64,000 nt of DNA, taken from RHLJ01 sp965242845. GTDB lineage: Bacteria > Bacteroidota > Rhodothermia > Balneolales > Balneolaceae. Shown piece by piece: positions 56,401-63,433 of the stretch. The stretch is taken from assembly GCA_965242845.1 (NCBI GenBank), contig CBDETC010000003.1:1116001-1180000 (forward strand). The letters are read 5' to 3'. Numbering within the stretch: position 1 is the stretch's first letter; each line of letters starts with the position of its first letter. Position numbers and translations under genes: made by a program. A model generated the notes under the pieces. That model saw only the letters and a program-made list of their open reading frames with translations, had not been told where the DNA came from and ran no database searches.

Positions 56401-57447
56401 GCCTCTACGGAATATGCAACCCGTTATTTCCTCAAAGATCATTTAGGAAGTACCCGTGCTATTGTGGATGAAATAGGAACACACCTGGCCAGCTATGATT
56501 ACTACCCCTTTGGCCTGGAAATGCCGGGGAGAGTATCTACCTCCAGCACGCAAATTGATCCCTATAAATATACCGGGCATGAGCGGGATGAAGAAAGTGG
56601 GATAAACCTGGATTATATGTTAGCCCGGGGTTATGATCCTACTATTGGCAGGTTTTTGCAGATTGATCCGTTGGCAAGCGCTTTTGCTTCGTGGACACCT
56701 TATCACTATGTGTATAATAATCCATTGAACCTAGTTGATCCTACGGGCATGTTTTCTTGTGACCGAGACGCTAATAATGACTGTGATGCTCAGTATGCGG
56801 AGTACAGTAATGCAAAACATAATTCTTTAGAAGTTGGTATGGGAGGATCATTTCAAGATCAAGTTTCCCAAATATTTCCTGTAAATAATAATCAGACAAG
56901 TGGAGGCCACGTAAATCCGGGGACAGGCAGTCCTGATTTTGAAAAAGATAAAGAAGGCCTTGCAATTGCGATAGCAAAAGCAATATTACTTGGTATTTCA
57001 GTGGATTTATCTACTCCCGATCCAACTGATCTTGCGCCTCCTAAATATGTAGTTGAAGGTGCACTAGGAGCTGTAGCAATAGCGGTCCTGGCTGTACATG
57101 GTAATAGCAACAAGAATAAAAATGAACATCTTGTTTATGAAATTTTCAGTACGAATATTCTTACTGGTGAAATGAGGACTGAGAAGTATGGTATAACTAG
57201 TAGAAAGGATAATCTAAATGGAGGAAATGGGAGGCCAGGAAGCCAGGTGAATAGATTCAATCGTGAGGGTGACCTTATAAGAATTTATGGTTGGCGAGAA
57301 ATAACCAGAACAAACGGTAGAGTTAGCGCTAAGGCGGTTGAAACTTTACTTGTAACTCAGTATGTACTAAGGAATTCTAAGATGCCTCCACGTCAAATTA
57401 GACCATTTCCAAAAGGACCAGGCAGTATACCCTCAAACGGATTTTAA
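50431..57447 (+). CDS. RHS-repeat polymorphic toxin with GIY-YIG-like C-terminal domain
   Basis: A signal peptide (residues 1-26) is followed by a long beta-rich N-terminal part with TGLGWALNAGGVITR. RHS/YD repeats come next (FTYDSFGRLTASYN, YDELDRLLEVRPP, YVYDELGRLSSVTL, SYSYAANNRLTGI). A PPC-like domain sits at about 1880-1990 (TESESNDTQATADGP, YFEVLRSGTVTITKA), then the RHS core (YFLKDHLGSTRAIVDE, YYPFGLEMPG, GYDPTIGRFLQIDPLA) ending DPTG at 2103-2106. The variable tip from 2107 ends in VYEIFSTN, KYGITSR (2252-2258) and AVETLLVTQY (Glu2304), a GIY-YIG/URI-like pattern suggesting a nuclease. A candidate immunity gene starts 5 bp downstream. The family is firm; the toxin fold is inference. 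Confidence 0.9.
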   Translation: MNTLFKTLCVLGITLLVSSSYHTLYAQTAFDKGIQSPTAASLGEYGNEQISLYTGKASKSIPLGTLNAGNYALNIGLSYNYNGFKPEIIPGSTGLGWALNAGGVITRTVQSIRDEDDNGYSKSAVYTAYQTVETNNNLLEDVIQGNKDAKPDMFYFNVNGMSGRFFYDKYGNFQVDSYRNLIIDWDITPGNELTSKFTITDIDGTIYKFGGTSNEVSQSKTEVLGDEPSVPSVTDEYVTAWYLTEIKTVNGESINFQYTTVTVDNPSPITENANYVERKIYTEEVKSTGGPNSYSQIKTWDLKRASSWVNQITNNTQTITINYSSRTDFTDQKKVESVVFSTNNSANTYDFTYDYLGTTGVNSRLILTDVDMSASSTQLPGWHFDYYGEGSSSALPDITSLEVDFWGYYNAEVNNDAVYHRGLPEHYYLDEESGSSTYGKVFHFPGMNLNPDHSESTIGLMKTISYPTGGTAEYKYEANSYSYIADLTQQLYDYSQDPGYAWSVSFERDGSTYTPTSPYHDPLNTIVVTGTQTVSYILNTSFIIDPSTADCSDPTIPQVPGEDPGPECYGSIVMKNLSGGSDVPILFETDGVVNLPPGTYSAEFTLNSDAIDDLENAVLEGILFTVDITPFAQATAVNELPGPGHRVEEITIKDGLDDSINQVRKFDYVDLNSPTKSSGALVSEIKTQVDGLFQYTNYDFISGTEQIITDLIRYRSSGSVMPLGSTQGSPMGYSHVQETIITVDGNNTREYEYHSPRTYPDANPPYPIFQATTHDYGRGSLKSVENHNASDEKISSKSYQYSHTTKNNNTVGYDKLSPRWELRRLGYIGGFGFVPSSIEYNLPVWSRTVAVYENIFEGGVQSSNKNTTTSYNSDNHQPETVIEASGDYTKRTTYQYAHEVYNATGEMEDLNMLTQPYSVLVETTSDQISWDPVGKSWTLWSNTITGAPTNSWQIEQLWTWNGSGNDPATPSEPSSIRNVLATEYDDDGNPIEFIDASGTTTKFYYGTNSAPFSQSASNNSRLTGIQKVIGTEDAIPGGGTRPTSGDDLFTEAEYGSLDRVSKIISENGVENTFTYDSFGRLTASYNNAGVQVASHSYSLTGSSFSETNPNWVESTTFTSAGNRVSRQYMDGIGRSVQQVTASGSEVIISAQSYNDRGKPWKSYKPFSRSGTSMSFDTVTDSAAKAKFANQDAFTITEYEDSPLQRAEKAVPLGGETSYGSVTTTHDVENIDGGSEYFATTTTTDQEGNVTKTYTDGWGRTIRTVSDPAGINAITGFVYDELDRLLEVRPPNYFSPPTGSVANDWIITYTYDTIGNLTSKTSNDFGTVNYAYDKANRLRFSQDANQAAANQVAYTVYDVLGRIIESGIADYTGSFSTLDPDSTYNFESTDDYQKGAYAYDAKPSTSAYPWSEFSTEITNFSMDAERAKGQLVADMYRFRPEPLEANVDTSGLGISGAETYRAIDTLSISTSDMLSGSNVVLEAGKLVILKEDVTAFDGSEVVVSIDENLIGTDSVGVNSQTGTNPWQLQLYSYDSEGRVATKKIYTGSQRDWDVTISYVYNRLGEVTRRKVEIGEDALFHHYVYDELGRLSSVTLTADGVADTETAEITYSYEADGSIEEKQYKGGTTFDYQYDIQSRLTKINDPAASSHVFSAAYTYFDNGNIEEAEFYNPLTSLGSDHYRYKYTHTYDKLNRLTSATYSNYASSSWATTNAFKVNTLAYDKQGNITSLNRYDDAASLIDNLSYSYAANNRLTGITDVINTTSETWDVEDATYGYDANGNMTSKTGKFSTLVYNEFNLPIQIETTAGKNLKANYNGAGERILKEFSEGTWTYYIRDGGETLATLDQAGDLNFNLIGMGTEGQLLGGVVDPVIDLTGTVSTESESNDTQATADGPIGLSFGGDISLTNPQGDWVYFEVLRSGTVTITKAKTTGEYSGVETDLDWTVKKSTTTVATGNGSGSFSVTPGTYHINLSPTQGLVADYYDLKLSAQASTEYATRYFLKDHLGSTRAIVDEIGTHLASYDYYPFGLEMPGRVSTSSTQIDPYKYTGHERDEESGINLDYMLARGYDPTIGRFLQIDPLASAFASWTPYHYVYNNPLNLVDPTGMFSCDRDANNDCDAQYAEYSNAKHNSLEVGMGGSFQDQVSQIFPVNNNQTSGGHVNPGTGSPDFEKDKEGLAIAIAKAILLGISVDLSTPDPTDLAPPKYVVEGALGAVAIAVLAVHGNSNKNKNEHLVYEIFSTNILTGEMRTEKYGITSRKDNLNGGNGRPGSQVNRFNREGDLIRIYGWREITRTNGRVSAKAVETLLVTQYVLRNSKMPPRQIRPFPKGPGSIPSNGF
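56404..56534 (+). repeat. 131-bp RHS core repeat, copy 1
   Basis: By reading, this stretch is identical base for base with 61129-61259 in a displaced cassette. It encodes the FLKDHLGSTRAIVDE to YPFGLEMPG core just ahead of the variable toxin tip. Orphan cassette 1 carries a diverged third copy at about 58995-59125. Confidence 0.9.
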
Positions 57448-57452
57448 CTATT

Positions 57453-58220
57453 ATGCCTATTACAGAAATTCAAGTAATCCCAGAAACAACAGGAAGTGAT
57501 ATAGATAGTTCATTGGTAAGTTCAAATGCTAATTATGTCAGCAATCTTTTTACCCATACCCTCAATGCTTCATTAGAAAGTGGGATAAAGAAGATATTAA
57601 TAGAAGTGCATAATTCTGATGTGCATAAAGACAAGCCAGTCTCATATTATAGGAGCGATTCTATATATATAGTTACTAGCTATTTTGATTTTAATTGCTT
57701 GAGTATCTTATCTAGCGACAAAATTATATTCAAGCTAGCAGAACACGTAAGGATAATATTGAGCCATCTTTCAAGTGAACTTGAATGGGAACCTGATGTG
57801 ATTGAAGAGGCATTCAACTCAATTCAAAAAAATGGCTTTGATTTAGTCATTTATTCCTCTAAGCCTAAGTTTAATAAGAGCCGAAAGTTAAAAGCAGGAG
57901 TACTAATTAAGTATGAAATAGATGTAGCAAAAATTTATCTATATGTTACTAATAAGGAAGAAGTAGAAATATTTCGGTTAAAAATATTTGAGACTGTACC
58001 AAATTCTTTTATTTACAATCAGCTAATTGGAGAGATAAAATGGACAGATAATTCAGTTTTCGTTTTTTATAGCGTAAGTAAAGAGATCGAATTACATATT
58101 GATATTTTTTCTACTTCTCATTTTACTAAGTTCAATATTAAGGATAGAAATATTGAGGATGTTTTAGAAGAGCTAAAATATTTATCTAAGGATAATATTT
58201 TACCTGAATGGATTATGTAA
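57453..58220 (+). CDS. Candidate immunity protein for the main RHS toxin
   Basis: The gene starts 5 bp after the RHS stop on the same strand, the position of immunity genes in polymorphic-toxin loci. The 255-residue protein has no signal peptide or membrane helix, which fits a cytoplasmic inhibitor of a nuclease. It is acidic, with mixed alpha and beta segments (YVSNLFTHTLNASLESGIKK, VLEELKYLSKDNILPEW). No family is recognised. The DNA is visibly AT-richer than the RHS core, as is usual for exchanged toxin/immunity modules. The role rests on position only. Confidence 0.6.
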   Translation: MPITEIQVIPETTGSDIDSSLVSSNANYVSNLFTHTLNASLESGIKKILIEVHNSDVHKDKPVSYYRSDSIYIVTSYFDFNCLSILSSDKIIFKLAEHVRIILSHLSSELEWEPDVIEEAFNSIQKNGFDLVIYSSKPKFNKSRKLKAGVLIKYEIDVAKIYLYVTNKEEVEIFRLKIFETVPNSFIYNQLIGEIKWTDNSVFVFYSVSKEIELHIDIFSTSHFTKFNIKDRNIEDVLEELKYLSKDNILPEWIM

Positions 58221-58303
58221 AGGCTGAGTAAAATGCATGGTTGATTCAGATGGTAATACAACAGGTTATACGAAAACTACTGAGCTCCATCAACGATTTA
58301 GAG

Positions 58304-59833
58304 AACCCAACTACGGAAACCTGGGATGCCGAAGACGCCACCTATGGCTACGACGCCAATGGTAACATGACCAGCCAGACCGGGAAATTCAGTGATCTGG
58401 TCTACAACGAATTCAATCTGCCCATTCAGATTGAAACTAATGCTGGAAATACCCTGAAAGCCAATTATAATGGAGCCGGGGAACGGATTCTTAAAGAATT
58501 CTCCGAAGGCACCTGAACCTATTACATCCGGGATGGCGGGCAAACTCTGGCGACCATTGACCAGGCCGGAGATTTAAACTTCAACCTCATTGGAATGGGC
58601 ACCGAAGGCCAGTTACTAGGTGGAGTTGTTGACCCGGTGATTGATCTTACCGGAACGGTTTCCACTGAATCCGAATCCAATGATACTAAGGCTACCGCCG
58701 ACGGCCCCATTGGACTTTCAACATGGGGGAGTACCAGTGGTAACCAGGAACCAGATTGGTACTATTTTGAGGTACTTCGAAGTGGTACGGTTACCATTAC
58801 CAAAGCCAGGACTTGGGCCGAATTTCAATCAACGGAATACGATCTAGACTGGAGTGTGTCTAAAGATGGTACCACGGTAGCAACAGGAACAGGCTCTGGT
58901 TCCTTTAGTGTTACTGCCGGCACGTATTACATAGAGTTGGACCCTTTACAAGTAGCCGACTACTATGATTTAAACCTATCGGCTCAGAATTCTACTGAAT
59001 ATGCCACTCGCTACTTCCTCAAAGACCATTTAGGAAGCACCCGTGCTATTGTGGATGAAATAGGAACACACCTGGCCAGTTATGATTACTACCCCTTTGG
59101 CCTAGAGATGCCGGGAAGGTCTTCCAGTTCTGGTACTCAAATAGATTCGTACAAGTATACCGGGCATGAACATGACGAAGAAACTGGCATTGCAATCATT
59201 CATATGAATGCACGAGGCATGGACCCAGCGATAGGAAGAATGTTACAAGTGGATAGAATGCACGAAAAATACCCTGCTTATACTCCGTACCATTATGGAG
59301 CTAATAATCCGCTTTTTTATGTAGATATGACAGGGGATACTATAGTAGTTGCCGGAAGTGACGAGTTTAAGCAAACTGTAAATGAAACTTTAGAATTCAT
59401 AAAAAACAGTGGCGAACTTGGTAGTGAGTTAATTGGGCTTTTAGAAAGCAATGCCGCCACAATTACAATTAAAGAAGCTTCAAATCCAATGAATAATTTC
59501 TTCGATCCTAGTACAAATGAAATTAATTGGAATCCGGATCATGCGGTAGAGACTGATGGTGTAGCCAGTTCTCCTGCTACCATATTAACACATGAAGCAG
59601 GTCATGCTCTTTGGAGAAACTATAACAGTGAAACAGCATATGAACAATTTAGAGATAGAAATACAAACTCTGTTAATCCGTTAATCGGAAACGCTCACGA
59701 AGAAAAGGTCATCTTGATGATTGAAGGACCGTTTAAAGTAGATATCGGTGAAAAACAAAGAAATTGTCATTCAAATTGTTCCAATATTAAAGTATATAAA
59801 GTCAAAACACCTACATCTACAGAGAAAAAATAG
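58304..59833 (+). pseudogene. Displaced RHS core cassette with M91-like metallopeptidase tip, interrupted by one stop
   Basis: Similarity to the main RHS gene begins at about 58304 (ETWDAEDATYGYDANGNMTS) and runs in one frame through the PPC-like domain and core to DMTG (59324-59335). The frame is broken once, by TGA at 58514-58516 where the main gene has TGG (Trp, 55918-55920). An internal ATG at 58595 could restart translation. The tip (59336-59833, 166 residues) contains INWNPDHAVETDGVASSPAT, the HExxH motif HEAGHALW (59591-59605) and a later EEKVI. This resembles M91/NleD-like zinc metallopeptidase toxins. With no secretion signal or N-terminal repeats it is a silent reservoir copy. Confidence 0.8.
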
Positions 59834-59858
59834 ACTTTAACTCGAAATTCAAAAGAAA

Positions 59859-60320
59859 ATGAAATATATATATTTAGCCCTTTTACTGTGTTTTATTATA
59901 TCCTGTAACTCAACCTCAAATTACCAAAGAGCAGAAGTCTATAGTGTTTTATGGGAAGTTGATTTCTTTATTGCGCAAACACCTAAGATTATCATTGATG
60001 GATTTGAGAATTCAAATGATAACATTGTTATAAAGAAGAATATTTACGATCAAGGCTTGTTACAGGCTTACCAAAATGTAACTAGTGATAGATTTGATGA
60101 TTGCGACAAAGTATGTCCCGATGCTGTTCGGGTTGTAGTTCTATTATATAGCCCAACAAATGAACAAAACCCAGATACACTAACATTTGGGCATGTCAGA
60201 AAGATGTCTTTCAATCAAAAATACTATGCTTTTGATGAAGAACTCTTAAAATCTACTTTGAATAAAGTTGATTCATCTCATTTACAATCATATGTGAATT
60301 TATCTAGAGGTAGTGATTAA
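59859..60320 (+). CDS. Candidate immunity lipoprotein for the first metallopeptidase-like toxin
   Basis: The gene starts 25 bp after the metallopeptidase tip. A lipoprotein signal peptide with lipobox FIISC places the 153-residue protein on the periplasmic face of a membrane. The mature part has one further Cys pair (DDCDKVCPDAV) and no recognised domain. A membrane-anchored immunity protein suggests that the toxin acts in, or enters through, the periplasm; that is inference. It ends directly against a remnant of another toxin. Confidence 0.6.
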   Translation: MKYIYLALLLCFIISCNSTSNYQRAEVYSVLWEVDFFIAQTPKIIIDGFENSNDNIVIKKNIYDQGLLQAYQNVTSDRFDDCDKVCPDAVRVVVLLYSPTNEQNPDTLTFGHVRKMSFNQKYYAFDEELLKSTLNKVDSSHLQSYVNLSRGSD

Positions 60321-60392
60321 GCTATAGAAAGAAAAGACGGCGATACCTTTAAGATTGGAAAATTGAAATGGAAAGAAATCAACAAAAGATGA
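60321..60392 (+). pseudogene. Remnant of a toxin C terminus (23 codons)
   Basis: Directly after the preceding stop, in the same frame and without a start codon, the DNA reads AIERKDGDTFKIGKLKWKEI and ends at TGA 60390-60392. That stop overlaps the ATG of the next small gene (ATGA). Such coupling is typical of a toxin followed by its immunity gene, so this is probably the last piece of a lost RHS tip. Confidence 0.45.
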
Positions 60393-60850
60393 ATAGTGAC
60401 ATTGAAGAGTATCAAAAACCTTTTAGCAAGGAGTGGTATCTATCTTATTCTGATAAAGACCGAAAACTATTTGAGTCACTTTTATTTATTCTTCTGCCAG
60501 TTTTAGTGCTCTTTTTTTATACACTTACAAAAGAGCCTACAGATGATGGTTACTACAAAATGCATAGTGCATTGTTCTTATGTTGCATAATGATTGCATT
60601 ATTATTCGTCATTCGAAAATCTGAGATCAATTTGATAGTTAAGAATGCTTGGCTTACTGTTTCAAAAAATAAAGGCGTTGGCTTACCAGAAGTTGTTGAC
60701 TCTTTATTTTTTTTATGCGGAGTTCTAGTCATTGTGTCGCTGATCTTTGTGATAGATTTAAGCTTTTTGTCAAATTATGGAATTAGAATTGGGGGAGTGG
60801 TAGCGTTTGGACTGGCTAAAACTTTAAAAACGATCTTTTCCTCCCGCTGA
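60389..60850 (+). CDS. Membrane protein, candidate immunity protein of a lost toxin
   Basis: The ATG at 60389 is preferred over 60368 because it overlaps the stop of the toxin remnant (ATGA). The 153-residue protein has three hydrophobic helices (LFILLPVLVLFFYTL, ALFLCCIMIALLFVI, LFFLCGVLVIVSLIFVI). No family is recognised. Membrane immunity proteins often protect against membrane-active or periplasm-entering toxins. It is followed 37 bp later by another RHS core fragment. Confidence 0.55.
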   Translation: MNSDIEEYQKPFSKEWYLSYSDKDRKLFESLLFILLPVLVLFFYTLTKEPTDDGYYKMHSALFLCCIMIALLFVIRKSEINLIVKNAWLTVSKNKGVGLPEVVDSLFFLCGVLVIVSLIFVIDLSFLSNYGIRIGGVVAFGLAKTLKTIFSSR

Positions 60851-60886
60851 ATTCGAAAAGAACCCACTATGTGCACAATAACACTG

Positions 60887-61599
60887 ATTTGGATTGGTAT
60901 TATTTTGAAGTGCTGCGCAGTGGTACGGTCACCATTACCAAAGCCAGAACTACCGCTGAGTATGAATCTACGGAGTACGACCTAAGTTGGGAAGTCTTCA
61001 AAAGCGGATCGGTGGCGACTGGAACAGGCTCGGGCTCCTTTAGTGTAAGCCCGGGCACATACTATATAAAAATAAACTACCTACAAGGAGTTGCCGATTA
61101 CTATGACCTGAAACTCTCGGCGCAATCTTCTACGGAATATGCAACCCGTTATTTCCTCAAAGATCATTTAGGAAGTACCCGTGCTATTGTGGATGAAATA
61201 GGAACACACCTGGCCAGCTATGATTACTACCCCTTTGGCCTGGAAATGCCGGGGAGAGTTTCTACCTCCAGTACCCAAATTGACCCGTACAAATACACGG
61301 GCCACGAGCGGGATGAAGAAAGCGGCATAAACCTGGATTATATGCTGGCCCGGGGATATGATGCGGCGGTCGGTAGGTTTTTACAGGTGGATCCTCATTA
61401 TTTTAACTATCATAATATTAGTCCTTTTTCGTATGTATTAAATAATCCTTTGTACTTTGTTGATCCTGATGGTCGTGATGTGGCAGTTTGGTACACAAAC
61501 GACGAAGGAGAAAGAACATATTGGGTCTTTAATGGAAGAAATCAAGATGAAGCCCCTGAAAATGAATTCGTTCAGCCCCCAGCTCTCTTAAGTCTATGA
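60887..61599 (+). pseudogene. Displaced RHS core cassette with metallopeptidase tip, 5' part, disrupted by insertion
   Basis: Similarity to the main RHS gene starts within the PPC-like domain (DWYYFEVLRSGTVTITKA) and includes a core with 131 bp identical to the main gene. The core ends in VDPDGRD (61462 onward). The tip starts VAVWYTNDEGERTYWVF and continues to NEFVQ at 61575, where the reading frame enters a mobile element and stops after PPALLSL. The missing rest of the tip resumes at 62252. There is no signal peptide and no N-terminal half, so this was a reservoir cassette even before the insertion. Confidence 0.8.
61129..61259 (+). repeat. 131-bp RHS core repeat, copy 2
   Basis: Identical by reading to 56404-56534 of the main RHS gene. 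The two copies are direct repeats 4.7 kb apart and could recombine to replace the tip of the main gene, deleting the DNA between. Confidence 0.9.
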
Positions 61600-61634
61600 C
61601 TTAAGAGAACAAGCTAAGCAAGTCTCTGACTTGC
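61584..61634. repeat. Left-end hairpins of the RAYT element
   Basis: Hairpin one is TCTCTTAAGTC-tat-GACTTAAGAGA; hairpin two is GCAAGTC-tct-GACTTGC. Both recur in the second element copy at 63816-63840 and 63850-63866. They are the likely recognition structures of the Y1 transposase. Confidence 0.85.
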
Positions 61635-61664
61635 ATTAAGGCATAGAAATACAAAGATTTAGCT

Positions 61665-62213
61665 ATGCCTTTCAAAATCCATAACCATCAACAAGCTCAT
61701 TTCATAACCTTTGCCGTTGTAGACTGGATTGATGTTTTCACCAGGCCAATCTACAAACAAGTAATTATTGAAAGCCTTAACTACTGTAGGATGAATAAAG
61801 GCCTTCAAATACATGGATGGTGTTTAATGACTAATCATCTCCATTTAGTAATTAGTGCGAGAAAAGATCATAGCCTATCCGATATACTAAGAGACTTCAA
61901 AAAGCATACAGCCAAAGCTATTTTGGATGACTTACACACCAACAACAAAGAAAGCAGAAGAAGATGGATGCTTTGGATGTTCAAACAAGCAGGCTCCAAT
62001 AACTCCAACAATACCAACTTTCAATTTTGGAGACAGGATAATCGCCCTATTGAAATTCATTCCAATGCGTTTTTTCATCAAAAGATGGAATACATTCATC
62101 AAAACCCTGTAAAAGAAGGTTTTTGTTATCAGGCTCACGAATATCCTTACAGCAGTGCATTGTGGTATAGAGAAAAGAAAGGGATGTTAGAAATGGATGA
62201 GATACTGATATGA
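61665..62213 (+). CDS. REP-associated tyrosine transposase (RAYT, Y1 family)
   Basis: A 182-residue HUH-superfamily transposase of the IS200/REP-associated group. HQQAHFITFAVVDWIDVF is the family start, the metal-binding HUH motif is HLH in MTNHLHLVI, and the nucleophile Tyr is in MEYIHQNPVKEGFC. FQFWRQDNRPIEIHSNAF is the family-specific central block. The ORF looks intact. It would cut and join single-stranded DNA at the hairpins on either side of it. A truncated copy of its first codons lies at 63897-63940. Confidence 0.92.
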   Translation: MPFKIHNHQQAHFITFAVVDWIDVFTRPIYKQVIIESLNYCRMNKGLQIHGWCLMTNHLHLVISARKDHSLSDILRDFKKHTAKAILDDLHTNNKESRRRWMLWMFKQAGSNNSNNTNFQFWRQDNRPIEIHSNAFFHQKMEYIHQNPVKEGFCYQAHEYPYSSALWYREKKGMLEMDEILI

Positions 62214-62229
62214 AGTGTTTACCAGCAAT

Positions 62230-62246
62230 GGAAGTCGGAGACTTCC
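62230..62246. repeat. Right-end hairpin of the RAYT element
   Basis: GGAAGTC-gga-GACTTCC, a perfect 7-bp stem with 3-nt loop, 5 bp before the resumption of the toxin reading frame. Confidence 0.8.
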
Positions 62247-62251
62247 AGCAG

Positions 62252-62716
62252 TTTTTAGAAGTCTATAACCATGTTTCAGAAATGGAAGGATTCAAAGCTT
62301 TAGTATCTACTGTTTGGGATTCCGAAAGAACTGTATCGCTTGTTGAAAGTGAGGAAGGAAGTGTATTCGTACCAACTTTGAAAGGACAAATCAATTGGAA
62401 CCCAACCCAAGGTCTAGAGTTTGATGATCGTACCCTTTCACCTGCTACAATACTTGGTCATGAATTTGAACATGCTGACTCTTATTTGAAGAATAGAAAT
62501 GCGTATATAGAAAGAAGAAATAGAGTCAGATCTGATGGCTTTTCAAATGATGAAGAGTACAGAGTAATTTCAGGACCTGAAATACAAATGCAACTTAACA
62601 TGGGCGAAATTAATGAAGGCCAAGGCCCTCGAAAACATAGTGGTCCACAAAAGGGAAGAAGAGTTAAAACTACCGGTCCCACTTCTAGCAAAGTGATTAG
62701 AAAACAAAAAAGATGA
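62252..62716 (+). pseudogene. 3' part of the split metallopeptidase-like toxin tip
   Basis: The frame that begins FLEVYNHVSEMEGFKALVST continues to INWNPTQGLEFDDRTLSPAT, the HExxH motif HEFEHADS (62459-62473), DEEYRVISGPEIQM and a basic tail. INWNP, the SPATIL stretch before HExxH and the EE-x-VI motif after it are shared with the tip of orphan cassette 1, so both belong to the same M91/NleD-like group. An ATG inside the element at 62210 could give a 168-residue product containing this part, but it lacks the upstream domain. Confidence 0.75.
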
Positions 62717-62722
62717 AATACT

Positions 62723-63190
62723 ATGAAAACAAAAATCTTTCTATTGCTTATAATTTCAATTGTTTATTGTAAAGAACAAAATACTACTGAAATAGTAGCT
62801 GGTGAAGAATATAAAGGTATAATATTCACAGACTCTTTCAGTATTACCTATCCCGATGGTGAGGCTGTAAGTGCTTCATACTTTGTTCCAACAGAAACCA
62901 GGGGTTTATGGACGCCTAGTACTTACGAAATAAGTCTTCTAGAGCAAGATTTAAAATCTTACAACCAGAATGAATTGAAATTCAAAAATCTTTCTGATTA
63001 CTATCGTCAGTACATTGGATATTTAGGCTCGTCAGAAGAAAAAATTATCTGGGTTAATCTAGTGAACATAGATGGTCTGGAGGCCGAGCTCACTAAACTA
63101 CCACTAATAGTTCAAGATGCTGATAGCTCGGCTTTCTCATTAAATTATAACATTGAAAGCAGTGATTTTTTTGATTTAAGGTTCTACTAA
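62723..63190 (+). CDS. Candidate immunity lipoprotein for the split metallopeptidase-like toxin
   Basis: The gene starts 6 bp after the toxin stop. The N terminus (KIFLLLIISIVYCKEQ) looks like a signal peptide with a weak lipobox, so Cys16 may be lipidated. The 155-residue protein has no recognised domain and no clear sequence similarity to the other lipoprotein in the locus. Its position and export signal parallel the pair at 59336-60320. It overlaps, or directly abuts, the remnant of a further toxin. Confidence 0.55.
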   Translation: MKTKIFLLLIISIVYCKEQNTTEIVAGEEYKGIIFTDSFSITYPDGEAVSASYFVPTETRGLWTPSTYEISLLEQDLKSYNQNELKFKNLSDYYRQYIGYLGSSEEKIIWVNLVNIDGLEAELTKLPLIVQDADSSAFSLNYNIESSDFFDLRFY

Positions 63191-63429
63191 AATTCCTTGT
63201 TAGCAAAAGGTTTTTCCCAGATCAAGCATTTAATACTTTATTTATAGGAAATCCTTTATATGAAGGTAGAGGGGATTACGTTATAACATTGAGATTGAAT
63301 CAAGGTGTTCCTGTATCTCCGGTTATTAATACTGGAGGTAGAGAATGGGTCCATCCTGGAACCTTACGTTTTGAAAATGGGCGACATGCGCAAATATTAT
63401 ATGGAGGCCCGAACCCTTTAAAAGATTAA
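63190..63429 (+). pseudogene. C-terminal remnant of another toxin tip
   Basis: An open frame of about 79 codons without a start runs to TAA at 63427-63429. It reads SKRFFPDQAFNTLFIGNPLY, then EGRGDYVITLRL, GREWVHPGTLRFENG and HAQILYGGPNPLKD. The composition and the immunity-like gene 4 bp downstream indicate the end of an RHS tip that lost its RHS core. The family is not recognised with confidence. Confidence 0.55.
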
Positions 63430-63433
63430 TATC

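Larger units (their letters stand above)
61576..62251 (+). mobile_element. RAYT/IS200-type single-strand transposon inserted in a toxin gene
   Basis: The element carries one Y1 transposase gene flanked by imperfect-palindrome hairpins: two on the left (61584-61608, 61618-61634) and one on the right (62230-62246). Removing 61576-62251 joins NEFVQ to FLEVYNHV in frame and restores a continuous toxin tip. No target-site duplication is evident apart from a CAG at both edges, as expected for HUH-type transposition. The element is about 676 bp, not a multiple of three. Confidence 0.75.

Noticed and set aside
55700..61600. CRISPR-like repeat array
   Set aside because: The repeats are long coding RHS cores, unequal in spacing and in frame, not short repeats with unique spacers.
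62210..62251. ATG at 62210 as the start of a complete independent gene
   Set aside because: It lies inside the RAYT element and overlaps the transposase end; the downstream frame is the rest of the split toxin tip.
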